A program made the position numbers and the translations under genes. From Lotus japonicus (taxonomy: Eukaryota; Streptophyta; Magnoliopsida; Fabales; Fabaceae), in assembly GCF_012489685.1 (NCBI RefSeq), contig NC_080043.1:79934292-79998291 (forward strand): 64,000 nucleotides of DNA, in the 5' to 3' direction. Below are positions 12,883-25,771 of this stretch, piece after piece (the stretch's first letter is position 1; every line of letters starts with the position of its first letter). The notes beneath the pieces were generated by a model, which saw only the letters and a list, made by a program, of their open reading frames with translations, made no database searches and was not told where the DNA came from.

Positions 12883-12890
12883 TATAAATA
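12883..12890 (+). promoter_or_regulatory. TATA box of the intact GDSL gene
   Basis: TATAAATA lies about 120 bases before the ATG, just after GCCACGTACC, matching the arrangement before the first copy. Confidence 0.6.
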
Positions 12891-13005
12891 CATGCATTCA
12901 TCTTCTCTTATTGTCACTCAATCAATCCATTATAGCTTGATATCATCATAGTCCAATAGCAAATACTTAATCAGCTTCTTGTGATCGTAAGAAGAAATTA
13001 ACTAA

Positions 13006-14817
13006 ATGGGTAGTGAGAGTAAAACATGGTTGATTCTCTCTTTTGTTCTCATGGTTGCAAGCATCATGCAACATAGTACTGTCCTTGGAGAATCCCAAGT
13101 GCCTTGCATTTTTGTGTTTGGGGATTCTCTATCTGACAGTGGAAACAACAACAATCTTCCAACCTCAGCAAAAGCTAATTTCTTGCCATATGGCATCGAC
13201 TTCCCTGCAACTTTTCCGACTGGAAGATATTCCAACGGACGAAATCCCATTGACAAAATAGGTAACAACATGCTCATGCTCTATATAATTTATGTCCATA
13301 TACAATCAAAACATGCAGTGGTGTTTTTATCAACGGTAAATATTTGTACCGCTTAAAAACCATCACTAACTTGTGCATCGATTGAATGTCAAAAACGATA
13401 TCTTAATTAACGTACAAAAACTTACATTATGGAAACTCTAATTATATGACATTTTCAATACCATTGCAGCCCAAATGTTGGGATTTAAAAAATTCATCCC
13501 ACCCTTTGCAAACCTCAGTGGCTCAGACATACTAAAAGGTGTCAACTATGCATCTGGTTCAGCCGGAATTCGCAAAGAGAGCGGCAGCCAATTGGTATTT
13601 CTTCCTACTTTTTCTATCCCTATATTTCTTTGGGTGAATGTGGATGAATTATTTTCTTCTTTGTGTTTCATGCAACCGCTAAATTTCATATATGTATGCA
13701 GGGTCATAACGTCAACTTGGGATTACAACTACTCCATCACAGAGCCATAGTGTCCCGAATTGCCCACAAACTTGGAGGTTTAGACAAAGCTACACAATAC
13801 CTTAGTCAGTGCTTGTATTATGTGAATATAGGCACCAATGATTTTGAACAAAATTACTTCCTTCCCAATGTATTCAACACGAGCCGCATGTATACCCCGA
13901 AGCAATATGCTAAAGCTCTTATCCACCAGTTATCTCATTATTTACAGGTATAAATAATATCTTACATATCTAACAGAAAAAATCATATAGTACTGAATTA
14001 TGTTCAAATTGTTAACTATTTTGAGGGACATACGTTTTTGAGGGACAATATTCCATTCAACACTTTGTTTGCTAAATAAGGTGTCGATTGGATGTGTATG
14101 TTCGACAAAATCAATATGTTCAGGTTATTTTTTTTTTTGATAAGCTAAAGAATATATTGAAAAGAATTCGAAGTACAAAATCAATATGTTCAAGCTAAAT
14201 ATATCACTCTTAATATTATGTACAATATCATGTTTTATAATAATGAAAATTTGTTTTTAATCCACGACAGACTCTACATCATTTTGGAGCAAGAAAGTCA
14301 GTGCTGGTTGGGTTGGATCGCTTAGGTTGCATTCCAAAGCTTTTAGTAAATGGATCTTGTGTTGAGGAGAAGAATGTTGCTGCATTCCTGTTTAATGATC
14401 AGCTTAAATCTCTAGTGGATCAATTCAACAAGAAAATCTTAACTGATTCCAAATTCATTTTCATAAACAGTACATCCATAATCCACGACGAATCCGTTGG
14501 TAAACATTTTGGCTTTCTCATACTTCAATATAATTCACAATTTTCAATTGAATAGTACTTGAATATGACATCAAGTTTCTTGAATTTCAGGTTTCATGGT
14601 TACTAAACATGGTTGTTGCCCGACAAATGACCGGGGAAAATGTATTCCAGAAGGAATTCCATGCCGGAATAGGCATGAGTATGTATTTTGGGATGGAATT
14701 CACACAACAGAAGCTGCAAACTTAGTCACCGCAATAACTTCGTACAACTCTTCTAATCCAGCCATCGCTTACCCAACAAATATCAAACACCTTATTCAAT
14801 CTAATACAATAAATTAA
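13006..14817 (+). CDS. GDSL esterase/lipase, intact five-exon gene
   Basis: Exons 13006-13261, 13470-13594, 13702-13947, 14271-14499 and 14591-14817 join in one frame to 360 residues, the usual size for plant GDSL lipases. All introns are GT..AG. Residues 1 to about 29 form a signal peptide (hydrophobic LILSFVLMVASIM), so the enzyme is probably secreted. Block I is [13 protein letters not shown] with the nucleophile Ser, block III is NIGTNDF with Asn, and block V is DGIHTTEA with the Asp-x-x-His pair. Paired cysteines lie in GCCPTN and IPCRN. Such enzymes hydrolyse lipid or acyl esters; the substrate cannot be read from sequence. It is a tandem partner of the broken copy 7.6 kb upstream. The start ATG follows the TATA box at about 120 bases. 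Confidence 0.92.
14123..14174 (-). mobile_element. 52-bp retroposed LINE tail in GDSL intron 3
   Basis: The insert is T-rich at its left end, i.e. poly-A on the minus strand, and is flanked by perfect 18-bp repeats (ACAAAATCAATATGTTCA at 14105-14122 and 14175-14192). The other GDSL copy lacks it, which supports insertion after duplication. Confidence 0.75.
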
Positions 14818-16440
14818 TTCTAGGTATCCTTGAATATGTTCAAATAATCTTAGCATGATCCTTTTAAATTTTAAGCAGAATAAGTTGACTTAAATTTGAA
14901 GCGATGCATGTTATATAGTCTTTCATTGCTTGATTGTTTAATTTATATATATGTTCTTGTACATTGTTTGGATAAATGGATGAGAAATTGCATTGGTTTG
15001 ATCTTAATGTTGGATTTTTAATCATTTGGCAAGCTAGCTACCAACAGTAGACAGCACTCCAATTCCTCTTTTAACACAGATCCAATTAAGTTCAACACAC
15101 ACTGGTTTGCAACAAAAACAAGATACCCAAAATGCACCACAACTTGACAGCAAAAAAATCCAAACCAGAAAAAGTGGTCACAATAAAAACCAGCAGATAA
15201 TTAAGATTAAGAGATAAATCTTCCTTGTCCAGAAAAGCATTAGGCTTAGGCCCAAAAACTGGTAGACTTAACACCAAGCGCAGATGCCTATGATCTAAGA
15301 GAGAATTGTGCCTAATGAATATTAATGATGATCCATTGAGCCGTAGTCAATTGCACTGTTTGATTGCTTGTTCGCCTCTTCCTCTTTCAAGGTCTCAATG
15401 CTATCGACGTGTTTTATAAACAAAATAAAAATATGTTATCCCTCGGTAATTCGGAGTATTTTTGTTAAGGGCATCATAACCGGTGGTCGTTAGTTAGTTT
15501 AGATTCATAGTTTTTAAAATAATATTTTTACCTTTTTTTTTTACTTTTTGTTTCAGAAATATTACCAATCATATATTTTATTGGAACAAATTTGATTATT
15601 AGAAGCCACATTTTTTATTAATTTTTTTACATTTACCGCTTTTAAGTCAGAATTGCAAGAATTGTATAATACACCTGAAAAAGTATATAGATATTACAAA
15701 AGTTATAATCGAGATGAATTTGATAAATTATTTTGAAAAATATATGTACCAAAAAAAAATGCACCAAAAGAAAAATATAAGCAGTATATATGTGAAAGTA
15801 ATATATTACTATTATATCTTTAAAAAAATTACGATTATTGAATGGAAGTCAACCTTTATAATTGTTTTGTGAGATATGTAAAGATTTTTCACATTTTCAA
15901 TTAATTAGACTTTTAAATCATATCAATATTTTTTTTTTTGAAAACTGAATAAATATTATTAAAAAGCCTCCAAAAATAGGCAAGCATCAAGGTACATGTT
16001 CATGACACCTACAAAAAAAAACCCCACCCAAAATTAGTTAAATTAAAATAAATACTTATTTTTAAATTCAAAATTAGATTTTATTTGTTAGATTCTCTAT
16101 ACCCTGTCAATGAGAATATGAGATCATCATTAATATTCTATTTTTTTTTCTCATTAGATTGTAAATTTCATATAATAATGTGAGAGCTCTCCTAAAAAAA
16201 AATGAGATGGGATTTTTTTAAGGTTTAATCTTTAATTTTAATTTAAAATTCAAATTTTTTTATCCTAATTATTCAAAATCAGATAAAATCTAACTTTTGT
16301 ACCAAAAGATAAGAAAAAATCTAACTTTATACAAAATAAAATCTAACTAAAAATGTAAGCTTGACCCTATAAATACATAGCTCGATCAGTAACACCTTGT
16401 ATTAACTAAACACACTTTCACCGTAATAAAAAAAATCTAA
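14818..16440. other. Intergenic, AT-rich, with a LINE-tail-like block
   Basis: No gene is seen. At 15925-16020 a T11 run leads into GAAAACTGAATAAATATTATT and ends in A9, resembling a reverse LINE tail. The stretch at 15060-15300 has long open minus-strand frames without recognisable motifs. Confidence 0.45.
16368..16377 (+). promoter_or_regulatory. TATA box of the b561/DOMON gene
   Basis: CTATAAATAC lies about 95 bases before the ATG at 16465, with TTGACC just before it. Confidence 0.55.
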
Positions 16441-16464
16441 ACACCCTTCTACTTGTACTCGTGA

Positions 16465-18345
16465 ATGGCTTTTCACAATTCCCTGTTTCTTCTCATTCTG
16501 TTCTTCATCTCCACATCAATTTTCATGCCTACCACGACACAACCCTGCAATTCATATATTTTCCCCAACCAAATCACCTATGCAACGTGTACTGATTTGC
16601 CAACACTGGAGTCATCTCTTCACTGGAGCTACCACCCCTCTTCAAGCATTGTCAATCTCTTGCATTCAAGAAATCAAACGCAGGGGACTCTAACTGGGTT
16701 GCTTGGGCTATCAACCCAACTTCAAAGGGTATGGTGGGTTCTCAAGCACTTGTCGCGTTTCGAAGAACCGATGGGAGTTTCAAAGCATACACTTCACCTA
16801 TAACAAGTTATGCGACTCTTTTGCAAGAGGGTAATCTTAGCTTCCCTGTTCACAATGTTTCAGGTACTTATGAGAATGGGAGCATCATCATCTTTGCAAG
16901 TTTGCAACTTCCAGTGAACACGACATTGGTGAATCATGTTTGGCAAGAAGGGTTGGTTTCTGATGATGGAACTCTCCAAATGCATGCTATGTCAGGGCCT
17001 AATCTTTTTTTTTTTTTGAATTTAGGGCCTAATCTTGAGTCTTTTGGAACTTTAGATTTTGTTTCTGGGAAGATTGAAGAAATCAGGTCAAAAAATGAAC
17101 TTCAAAAGAACCAGACTCAGAAGTGTAAGTAAATTTAAAATCTTTCATATTTCTCTGCTTTGTTTGTAGCCTTTTACTTTTAATTATAACAAATATCACT
17201 TTTTTAATTGGTTACCATTGTTTTAATTTTTTAGAAGAATATATTTGATGATGCCCTAGAATACAATACATAGGGGTCACTTTATGAAAATTATCAATTT
17301 TGTTATGAAACGTTCAATTTAGTTCTTAAAAACATTGTGAACGCGTTTTTCATCAGATTAGAATTTTTTTTTTACTATTTTCTTAAGGATTTTATTAACT
17401 ACTTTAGAAAAATAATTTATATTTTAGAGATAATCTGATTTCCAAATAATTTGATTTTGATTTTATTTTTTAGTTAAAAAAAATTGATTATAGTAAACAA
17501 GTGAAACAAATTAAACGACACTCTAAATGGACCATGAAATTAAAGTGACCGCTTTTTCAGAGACGATGAGAATTTTATTTTCAAAAGTGATTTAGTTATG
17601 ACTGATTTGATATCTTTCCAGGATTAAAATGATAGATTTACTTTTCTACCAAAAATAAGATAACATTTATTGTATTATTATTCTCAAACCAAATAGATCC
17701 TAACTTAACAAATTTGTCTCCAGTGCTATTTATTTTTATTTTTCTTTATTAGTTTGAAACTTTGAATTTACTTTGTATAGTTAATAACTAACACTTTGCC
17801 ATCATTCACAGGTACATGGATTTTTGAATGCGATAAGCTGGGGAATACTAATGCCAATCGGGGTGATCTTTGCTCGCTACTTGAAGACATTTAATGGTTT
17901 AGGAGCAACATGGTTTCATTTGCATCGAGCTTGTCAATCTATTGCATTCTTGATTGGCATTGTGGGCTTTGTCACTGGTGTGTACATGGGAAATCACTAT
18001 GGAGTTCATCATGGTCCTCATAGATGCATCGGAATCACTCTAATTGTTCTAGCAACTGCTCAAGTTTTTGTTGCCATATGCCTGAGGCCTAACAAGGATC
18101 ACAAGTATAGAAAATTTTGGAATTTTTTTCACTACATAATCGGCTATTCAACGATTATCTTAGCCATATTGAATGTCTGTAAAGGCTTTGACATCCTCCA
18201 TGGTCACATGATGTGGAAGAAAATGTATATTGGGGTACTCATATCCCTAGCCGTGATTGCTGTGATGTTGGAGGTGATAACTTGGATTCGGTGGTGCAAC
18301 AAGAGGTCCAACTCTGAGGAAAGTGATGACCAGCAGCTCCCATAG
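16465..18345 (+). pseudogene. Cytochrome b561 and DOMON domain protein, two offsetting frameshifts
   Basis: Exon 1 is 16465-17124, the intron 17125-17811 and exon 2 17812-18345. Residues 1-25 are a signal peptide, followed by the DOMON part (NWVAWAINPTSKGMVGSQAL, YENGSIIIFASLQLP, HAMSGPNL, GTLDFVSGK) and then the five-helix b561 part, as in plant AIR12-like electron-transfer proteins. The signal-peptide frame and the exon-2 frame agree, but the DOMON part lies one frame away. One change near 16651-16658 leaves the frame, and one near 17105-17111 (probably an extra A in the A4-G-A2 run) restores it. As written, the protein stops early. Either the gene is broken or the two sites are sequence errors. 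A 30-bp in-frame insertion lies at 17007-17036. Promoter and introns otherwise look sound. Confidence 0.8.
17007..17023 (-). mobile_element. 17-bp retroposed tail with 13-bp target duplication inside an exon
   Basis: T11 followed by GAATTT sits between two copies of AGGGCCTAATCTT (16994-17006 and 17024-17036). The insert plus duplication adds 30 bp, exactly ten codons, and keeps the frame (GPNLFFFLNLGPNL). It looks like an extremely short LINE or SINE tail insertion on the minus strand. Confidence 0.65.
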
Positions 18346-19129
18346 GCTACCTTGTTATTTATATTTTTTTTTAGTTTTCTTTAGGGATGACAAAATTTGT
18401 ATTATTTCTCTAGTGAAAAATTCATCAAACTGTAAAACATTGTTCAATTTCGTCATATGGAATGTATATATATTTTTTCATATTGTTCCATTAATAGATA
18501 TGGATATTGCTAGTTAAAATGTAAATATAGTTGTTACTGTTAGTTAAACTGTAAATATAGTTGTTGAGTTTAGTTTTGCTTAACCATAGGTTAGTTAAGA
18601 GTTGGTTAGGCTTTGGGTTAACTAACTAAATAGGTTGGTTAACTCAACTTGAGTTCTTCCTTCACTGTATATAGCTGAGAGGAAAGCTTGTAGATTCTCA
18701 TTGAATCAGTTGGTATCATTTCATTCAATACAATCAAGTTTTCAGTTTCGTTTACTCTCAACTGTTTCTTTCTTCTTCTTCCTTCCTTCCGCTTTCAAGA
18801 TTTGTTATCCATGATAAAAAAAAAATCAATTCTGTTGATGGTTAATCATAGTTTCCTCCTGCTTTCCATGGTTTCATATCCCTGCTGAAATTGATGTGTA
18901 GATTGTCATGAGATTTTTTTTTAATTCGATGCAAAAGGGAGGTGTTACACTGTTACTGTTATTATTTTGCCCTGTTTTCATTTATCACTTTGTTGTCCTT
19001 TCTTTACTGATTTCATTGTTCTCAATTCGTTCTGGAAAATTCTTGAAGCTCTTATGTAAGTTTTCTTATGATTGGGACTAATATCATAAGCTAGTGCTAC
19101 AAGATAGAATCTAAAATCATTTCGAATCT
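17122..19129. repeat. Right copy of the near-identical 2-kb duplicated segment
   Basis: Equals 1-2010 apart from four homopolymer-length changes. Here the sequence continues on both sides: DOMON exon on the left, AT-rich flank on the right. This copy is therefore the better anchored of the two. Confidence 0.9.
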
Positions 19130-19840
19130 TATATATATAGCTTTCTATTACACCTGATGAAGCTATATGATTTTAGGAACTTACATTGGATATCTAATAT
19201 CACCTTTGGTGGATGATAGCACTAGATGACAGAATTGAATTTAATAGAATTAGGAACCAATTTAAGAATCACTCTTTTACTATCTAATATACCATGGAGT
19301 AAAAAGAAACATTACATGGCAGCAGAAGATGCATTATATGATGTGGTAATACATGTGATAATTTGAATCAACCTATTAGGAAAACAAGAAGTCGTACAAA
19401 CTGCAATAGAGATTTATAACAGGGTAGATGTTTGTCCTTCTTTTTCCAGATTATAGTCTATTTAACTATGCCTCCTTCTTGTGTTTATTTTTTTAAATAT
19501 TATTCAACTCATTGTCAGATACACACCTGGACTGGGTGAGCCCCTAGAGGGGCAACGCCCAGCATGTATCCCGCCCTGAGGCGGGGCCCTGGCCTTCAGA
19601 TGGGCCTTGACCTCGGAGGCCCAATTGGCCCAATAGGTAGTACCCAAGCTCTATAAATAGGAGGTAGTTATCAAGTGTAGGGGACTTTTGGCTCATTTGA
19701 TGAAATAACACTCGAAATTCAGCACTCTCTCTCTCATTCTGATTCTCTCTTAGCACAATCCCTCCACCTCTAGGTACTATACCTCTCTTCAATGTTCATT
19801 CCCAGAACAACACCTATCTAATAGAAAATTAGTTAGAACA
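19130..19840. other. Flank with a possible solo LTR
   Basis: The stretch at 19514-19812 is GC-richer than its surroundings. It begins TGTCAGATACAC, contains a promoter-like CTCTATAAATAGGAGG near 19650, and ends near CCCAGAACAACA, all LTR-like. I found no 5-bp target duplication, so the borders are uncertain. The rest is AT-rich without genes. Confidence 0.35.
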
Positions 19841-21308
19841 TCTATATCTATATATATATTAAAGCAGTAACATTCCAAGCATGCCATTATCAAAAACCTC
19901 AGCTCCTGAATATTTTACAATATTTTATTCCCTTCCATTTGCACCACAACTCGACACGTGTCTCATTAGGATTATTATATTCAGATTTATTCCTCCATCC
20001 TTCATTCTCCCTCTTCTCCCACTATCTCCATTTATTTTATCTCCCCCATTATCTCGGTCTCATCATAGAATTATAGGATTTAATGATGGTCAAATTTCTA
20101 TGTGCAATTAACATTAATTTCCATTCCTTTTTGAATTATTATATTCAAATTTATTTCATTGGCCAATCGAGTGGCTTCCGTTACTCTTTCAATTCCATCA
20201 TATTCAAAGCCTGCATCCTCTCTCCATTTTCCTTGCTCCAGAACCTTCTCTTCCCAGAGCCCGTTAGTTTGGGGTCGGTAGGGTGTCAAGGTTTCTGTGA
20301 GGGCTTCGGCTGGCGTCAATTTCATTTCTGTAGCAGCTGCCTTGCTCTCCCCTTGATTGGGACACAGAGATGATGGTACCATAGACGTCTTACTGGTAAC
20401 TAGAACCTTCGTTTGCACACCACGACACCCTCCTTCCTCTGTCTTGGTCTCTGGATAGGTTGTAAAGAGAGGTTATGCTTTCTCCTTTTGTTCATCTGCT
20501 CTCCTTCCCCTTCACAACTCCCCATTTCGATTACTGATTTTTTTTGTTACATCTGAAACAGTTTCACCACCATTTCTTTCCATCTGCGACTACAAGGTAA
20601 GTTCTTTAACCATCTTCCACTCTCCATTCCCATATTCTTCTTCCCTCCTTAAATCCTTACTGATTTTTAATGGATTTCTTATATGAATCAGATCAAGCGC
20701 AAAGTTGTTCATCAGAAGGTGGCTATCATAGATTTGCAGGTTTGTGAGTGTGTAAATTATAAGTTAATGATTGTTGCTAATTTTATAATGAGAACCATTA
20801 ACAATTGGTGGTCTTTTAAATCTGGGTACTTTTATTGATATATTAGTTTGAAATTTTGGTAGGTTTTATCACTAATTTTAATTTTGAATATTTCCACTTA
20901 GCTTCTCTTACTTTGTCTCTGATCTAAAGGAATGGATTAAACAGATTAGACCTGTGTCATATTTCCTACCTTTTATTTATGATGGTCCGCTAAATGTCTC
21001 AGGTTTATATGGATATGAGTCCGGCAACAGATTAATTTCCTACCTCCATGACATAATTTTTTTTAGTTGGAATCTTTTGGTGGCATTTTAGATACATAGG
21101 TGGTTTCAAGTTATAGATGGTTTAACCCCTGATTCATCAACATATTATGAAAAGGTCTGCAAGCAACATTATCTTCTACAATGGTTTAAGAGACCCTTGG
21201 AGAGGTGGAGGTTATAGCATATTAACATCTCTAATTTTTCTTTTATCCCCTCATTGCCCCCACCCGAATTATTATCACTAATATCATTTCATTGAATATT
21301 TCCTACAG

Positions 21309-21960
21309 GATGTTGAAGAATATGTCAAAAACTTTAGTCGCTATAGTTGCAAAAGAAGGTTAGTGGACAAATTATTAAAATATAATTTGTTTTCTCTTTG
21401 TCCTGTTTCTCTCTATTTATAATTATTTGGGTGTTCTGTGTACTACAGAGATTCATCATACAAATCTAAGGTACTCAACTAAGGAAGATCCAAAGTGACT
21501 CAAAGATGCAAGGAAAAAAAGGTCCAAATCATAGCAAGTTGGATCTCACAGTACTATCAAGATTGACATTCCTATAATAAGTAAGGAGAAGATCTTTTCA
21601 TTATTATGTGACTTTTATAAGAAAGCTAATGAGAAGAAACAAGAGGAACCTAATAACTGAGAAGAGAAGAAAGAGGAAGCAAATTTTCAGTGTGGTTTGT
21701 GTTATATCTGTTATGGGGAGTGAAATATAACATAACAAAGTACTAACCTGAATGAAGTTTCTTTTGAAATTTTGCAGGATGCATTGGTATTAAAGGAAAT
21801 GCAGAATGGTTGGTAGAAGTCATGTAGTGTCTACCATTCCTGTTGTGAAAACCCATGAAGGTACTACAAACAAGTTATTATCCATTGAGTGGTTGGAAGG
21901 AAAGGATCATTTTTCAAGAATTTCAAGAGCAGGCATTGAAGGGATACAGTCACGGGTAAA
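21309..21960 (+). pseudogene. Possible captured gene fragment, not recognised
   Basis: Short open stretches between splice-like sites look coding: an exon-like piece after CTACAG at 21309 (DVEEYVKNFSRYSCKRR), one near 21560-21660 (KEKIFSLLCDFYKKANEKK) and one at 21806-21955 (IEWLEGKDHFSRISRAG). They lie in one orientation inside Helitron 1 and are broken by stops. Helitrons often pick up host exons, which is why I list it. I do not recognise the parent gene. Confidence 0.35.
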
Positions 21961-24699
21961 TTTCAAGAATTTCATCTTATTAATCAATCAATACATATAT
22001 TAAAAGAGCAAGGGTTATGAGAACCCAATGCTGAGGTGTCATCACCTGGTGCATTTTGCTCACATTCAATCTCAGAGTTAGTGGAATCCACGTATATTAG
22101 AAACTAAGTGAGGACTATTGACCTTAATTTACCATGTTTTTGGCTTCATTTGGTTCTCTTGAACAGTTTATCTTGAAAATTAAGTGAGGTTCCAGGCTAA
22201 TGTCTTTTTTTTTTTTCTTTTTTACTTCTATTCTACCAAGGATCATTTGGAATAATTCTTTTATTATCCCCTCTTTGTGATTGAAGAAAGATCTAGGTGC
22301 AGTTTATTGTTATTGAAATTTCTAATCTGCATTGTAGGATTTCCTTTAGATTGATCATCTACAAGAAGTTAGCTGTTAATTTTCTTCTCTGCTGCATTCA
22401 GATTTTGTTATTGAAATCTGAATATGTATTGCAATATTTCCTTTGGATTGATCATGTGCAAGAAGTAAGTTGTTCAATTGATTACACTAATCTTGATTTT
22501 TTCTGTGGCTTTGAATGCAGAGACTGCGGGAGCAGTTCTATTTGGATAAGTGAAAACTTAGTTTAGATGGCATTGTTTTTTTTAAATGTGTTGCCATTCA
22601 AAATCATAGTTAACTGATATAGCTTTCAATTTGGGTCTTATCTTGAGGAGTTTTCTGGGTCATGCCTTCTTTTCTAATGCCCTATATCTGCGGGAGATAT
22701 TGTCTTGAAAAATGAGTTCAATACATGTGTTTTTAATTTGAAGAATGAGTTTATATTGTTTTAGTTGTTTTGTTGTTTAGCTGTTCATGTATGTGTTAGA
22801 GTGGTGTCCCTAATATATGCCCACGCAATGTCTTCATTGTGCATCCTACCTTCATAAAGTCTCTATATTGTTTAGTTATGGACTCCCAATAAAATAGCAT
22901 GAATTCAAAGCTTAATATTGCTTTTTTCTCTCTTTGGTCCCTATATTTTAATTCTACACCCTGTTTGTTTCTAATTTTAAAGAGATGATTCCTGATCTTT
23001 TGCTGAGAAATTCTCTGTTAGTACCAACAAGTTTAATTGTGCAGGACAACAAAGAGAAAATAATGGATTCATTCACCAGAATCAATCCTTCTACATGGAG
23101 CTTTCACTAAGACTTTCACCATAAGCTTCACAAATAGAGTTCATGTTTATTTTTCTGCTTTGTTTTGTTTCTGTTAAAATGGTGATATGTGATTTCAATT
23201 TTTTCTTTACCTTTTGTTCAGCATCAAAGATATTTGGCTGTTGGAGAAGACTTCCATTGTCAATCTACATTGTGAAGATTTAGCATCTAAATAATATACC
23301 GAAAAATCTACTTCAAGCAATGGCAATGAGGATGTCCATGTCTACTTTTACCTTCATGTTCTTCTTATTATTATTTTAGACAACATTTGAAACAGAAACT
23401 GGGTGATGTTTTTAGGTGCAATATCATGGGCCAGTTCCCCTCACAATAATTTTATGTTTGCGCAGAAAAATTACTATCCTTTTATTTTGTTATTTAAGTA
23501 ATTTAGTATGGAAATATGGATGTGTCATTTGAATGAAATTGGGGGAAATATGACATACGAAAAGGCCTCTTTGATCAAATAGTTAGAATATGGGTCATGG
23601 GAGGCAGTGCAATGATGGTATTGGAGGAAAACATGGCTTGGAAAAAAATTCGTACATTTTTTGAGTTTTTTTTTTTGAAATAAACCTCAACTGGAGTTAA
23701 GATGAAGCAGACATTTATTGATTACTGTATGTGTTCTGTCATAAGAAATATGAGAATTTGATATGAGATCATTACATAACAATTGGATATTTTAGTCTTT
23801 TTCTAGGAGGAATATTTTCAATGACAATAATATTATGTCAAAACTAAATTCTAATATACTTTTAGTCTTCTTCATAATTTTAAAAAATAATTTATAATTA
23901 AATTTGTATAAAAGTATGTTAATTTAATGATGAAAATATGTTGTGCGAAGATTAGAAGATTCTAATACATACATAATTTATATTATTTATGTTTAAAGTA
24001 CAAGGTTAAAAGCTCTCAAGGGGAAGGAACTTTTTAAGTGCAATGTTCATAATTTTAAAATAAATTTATGAGTAGTTATATATTCTTTGTATTTTGGTTT
24101 TACTTTGTAAGTCTCCAACTTAATAGATCCAAATATACATCTTCAAGGCAAAAATCATTTATACGCATGTGCAAAACTGAAGATTTTGGCTAATTAATTT
24201 CACAGTGATCAGTTCTAGCTAAGAATTACAAATGTTCATTAACATTAAATTCTATATCAAGTTATTCACTTTACAACTTGATGTCATGTTAAAAGAGCAT
24301 ATATATTAGTCTACTTTCAATTTTTTTTGCTTATAAAAAAAAAGTTGAATTTACAAGGTAGAAAACTCCCACAGGGAGTAACATTTTACATAAAAATGCT
24401 TTCAAATTAAAATAAATAGAAAAATACTTTTGTATGAGTTTTTGCTTTCTTTAAGTACTTTATTAAGTTATAGTTGCTTCAACAACGCAGTTTTATATGT
24501 AAGCTTTATGCTCTGAAGATTGATTGAATATTGAGAATTAAATATGTTAGCTGAGGTGTACTACCTCCTTTTATGCCATTATTTTGTTCAATCATCATTT
24601 CCCACCTGTCCCCTTTCTAATATTTTTCATTATTTTATTCAGTCTTAGTCTCTCTTCTCTTCTCTCACCAACTCTCTCTCACTATCTTTCTCATTAAAT

Positions 24700-25430
24700 T
24701 TGCATCAGTATGTTCTTTCGTATTCTCCCTTTAGAAATTTTGAATTCAAAATTCAAAATATTTCTATTTGCCATGTGGAGACAATTAATGCTTTCACTAT
24801 GCATAACGTTCACCATCTCACTGCATTCTTTCACAAAACCCGCTACTTCGGCTTTACTAAATTCATTAGTAAAACAATTTAAAAAAATTATAAGATTGAA
24901 AACGTGTTCTACGGGTATTACAATTTTTAAAATGATTATATGTAACTTGGGATGCAAAGTTACGTAATAAAAATAGAAAGCCTCAGTTTGTTCTTTTCAT
25001 CTTCTCTTTTTAGAAATTTTGAATTTTAAATTCAAAATATTTTTATTTACCATGTGCAGACCATTAATGCTTCAACCATGCATAACATTCATTGAGAATC
25101 TGCACCACTTTTAAGTTTCAATCCTTCAAACAAGCTTTTATCGGATTCTCATTTTGTTCCTCACATATCCTTCTGCACAACCCTCTCTTCTCCTCCTCTC
25201 TTTCCCCTTAAACCTCTCTCGCTCTTTGTCTCTCTTCACCGTTTCGATGTCTCCCTGTATTCTTTTACAAAACTCGCCCCCCCCCCCCTTCAGCTTAAAT
25301 TCATTAATAAAGCAATTAAAAAAATTATAAAGAGTGAAACCATGTTGTGCGGGTATTAAAAATTTTAAAATGGTTATATGTAACTTAGGATACAAAATTA
25401 TGTAATAAAAATACAAAGCACATGAATGAA
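24700..25430. repeat. Diverged tandem duplication within the inner Helitron
   Basis: The block at 24700-24970 recurs at about 25000-25430 with changes: AAATTTTGAATT, then a stretch ending in GGGTATTA and TATGTAACTT(G/A)GGAT. A pyrimidine-rich insertion separates parts of the second copy. Confidence 0.6.
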
Positions 25431-25485
25431 CATTTTCCAATCGACTACATTTAATTTTTTAGAAGAAATTTGCACTTCAAAGCTA

Positions 25486-25771
25486 CTCCCTCCGTCCCCT
25501 ATTAGAAGTCATTTTTACCTAATTCTCTAGGATTAAGAAATGTAGTTATGTGCAATAAATTTGTAAAAAGTTTTATTAACTTTCCTAAATTACCCAGGAA
25601 TTTCTCTCTCCAATTTAAGAGTTTTTCAAAATGACACTATCTCTTTCATATTAAATAATGAGGGTAAGTTTGGTAAAAGAGTAAAAAATTGTCATTGGTA
25701 TTATAAAGGGACTTATATTTTGAGCCAAAAAAATCTCTTAAAATGTGACTTATAAATGAGGACATAGGGAG
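25486..25771. mobile_element. Stowaway-type MITE
   Basis: A 286-bp element begins CTCCCTCCGTCCCC and ends GGACATAGGGAG, with TA on each side (25484-25485 and 25772-25773). These are the classical ends and target duplication of Stowaway elements, which Tc1/mariner transposases move. Noncoding. Confidence 0.88.
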
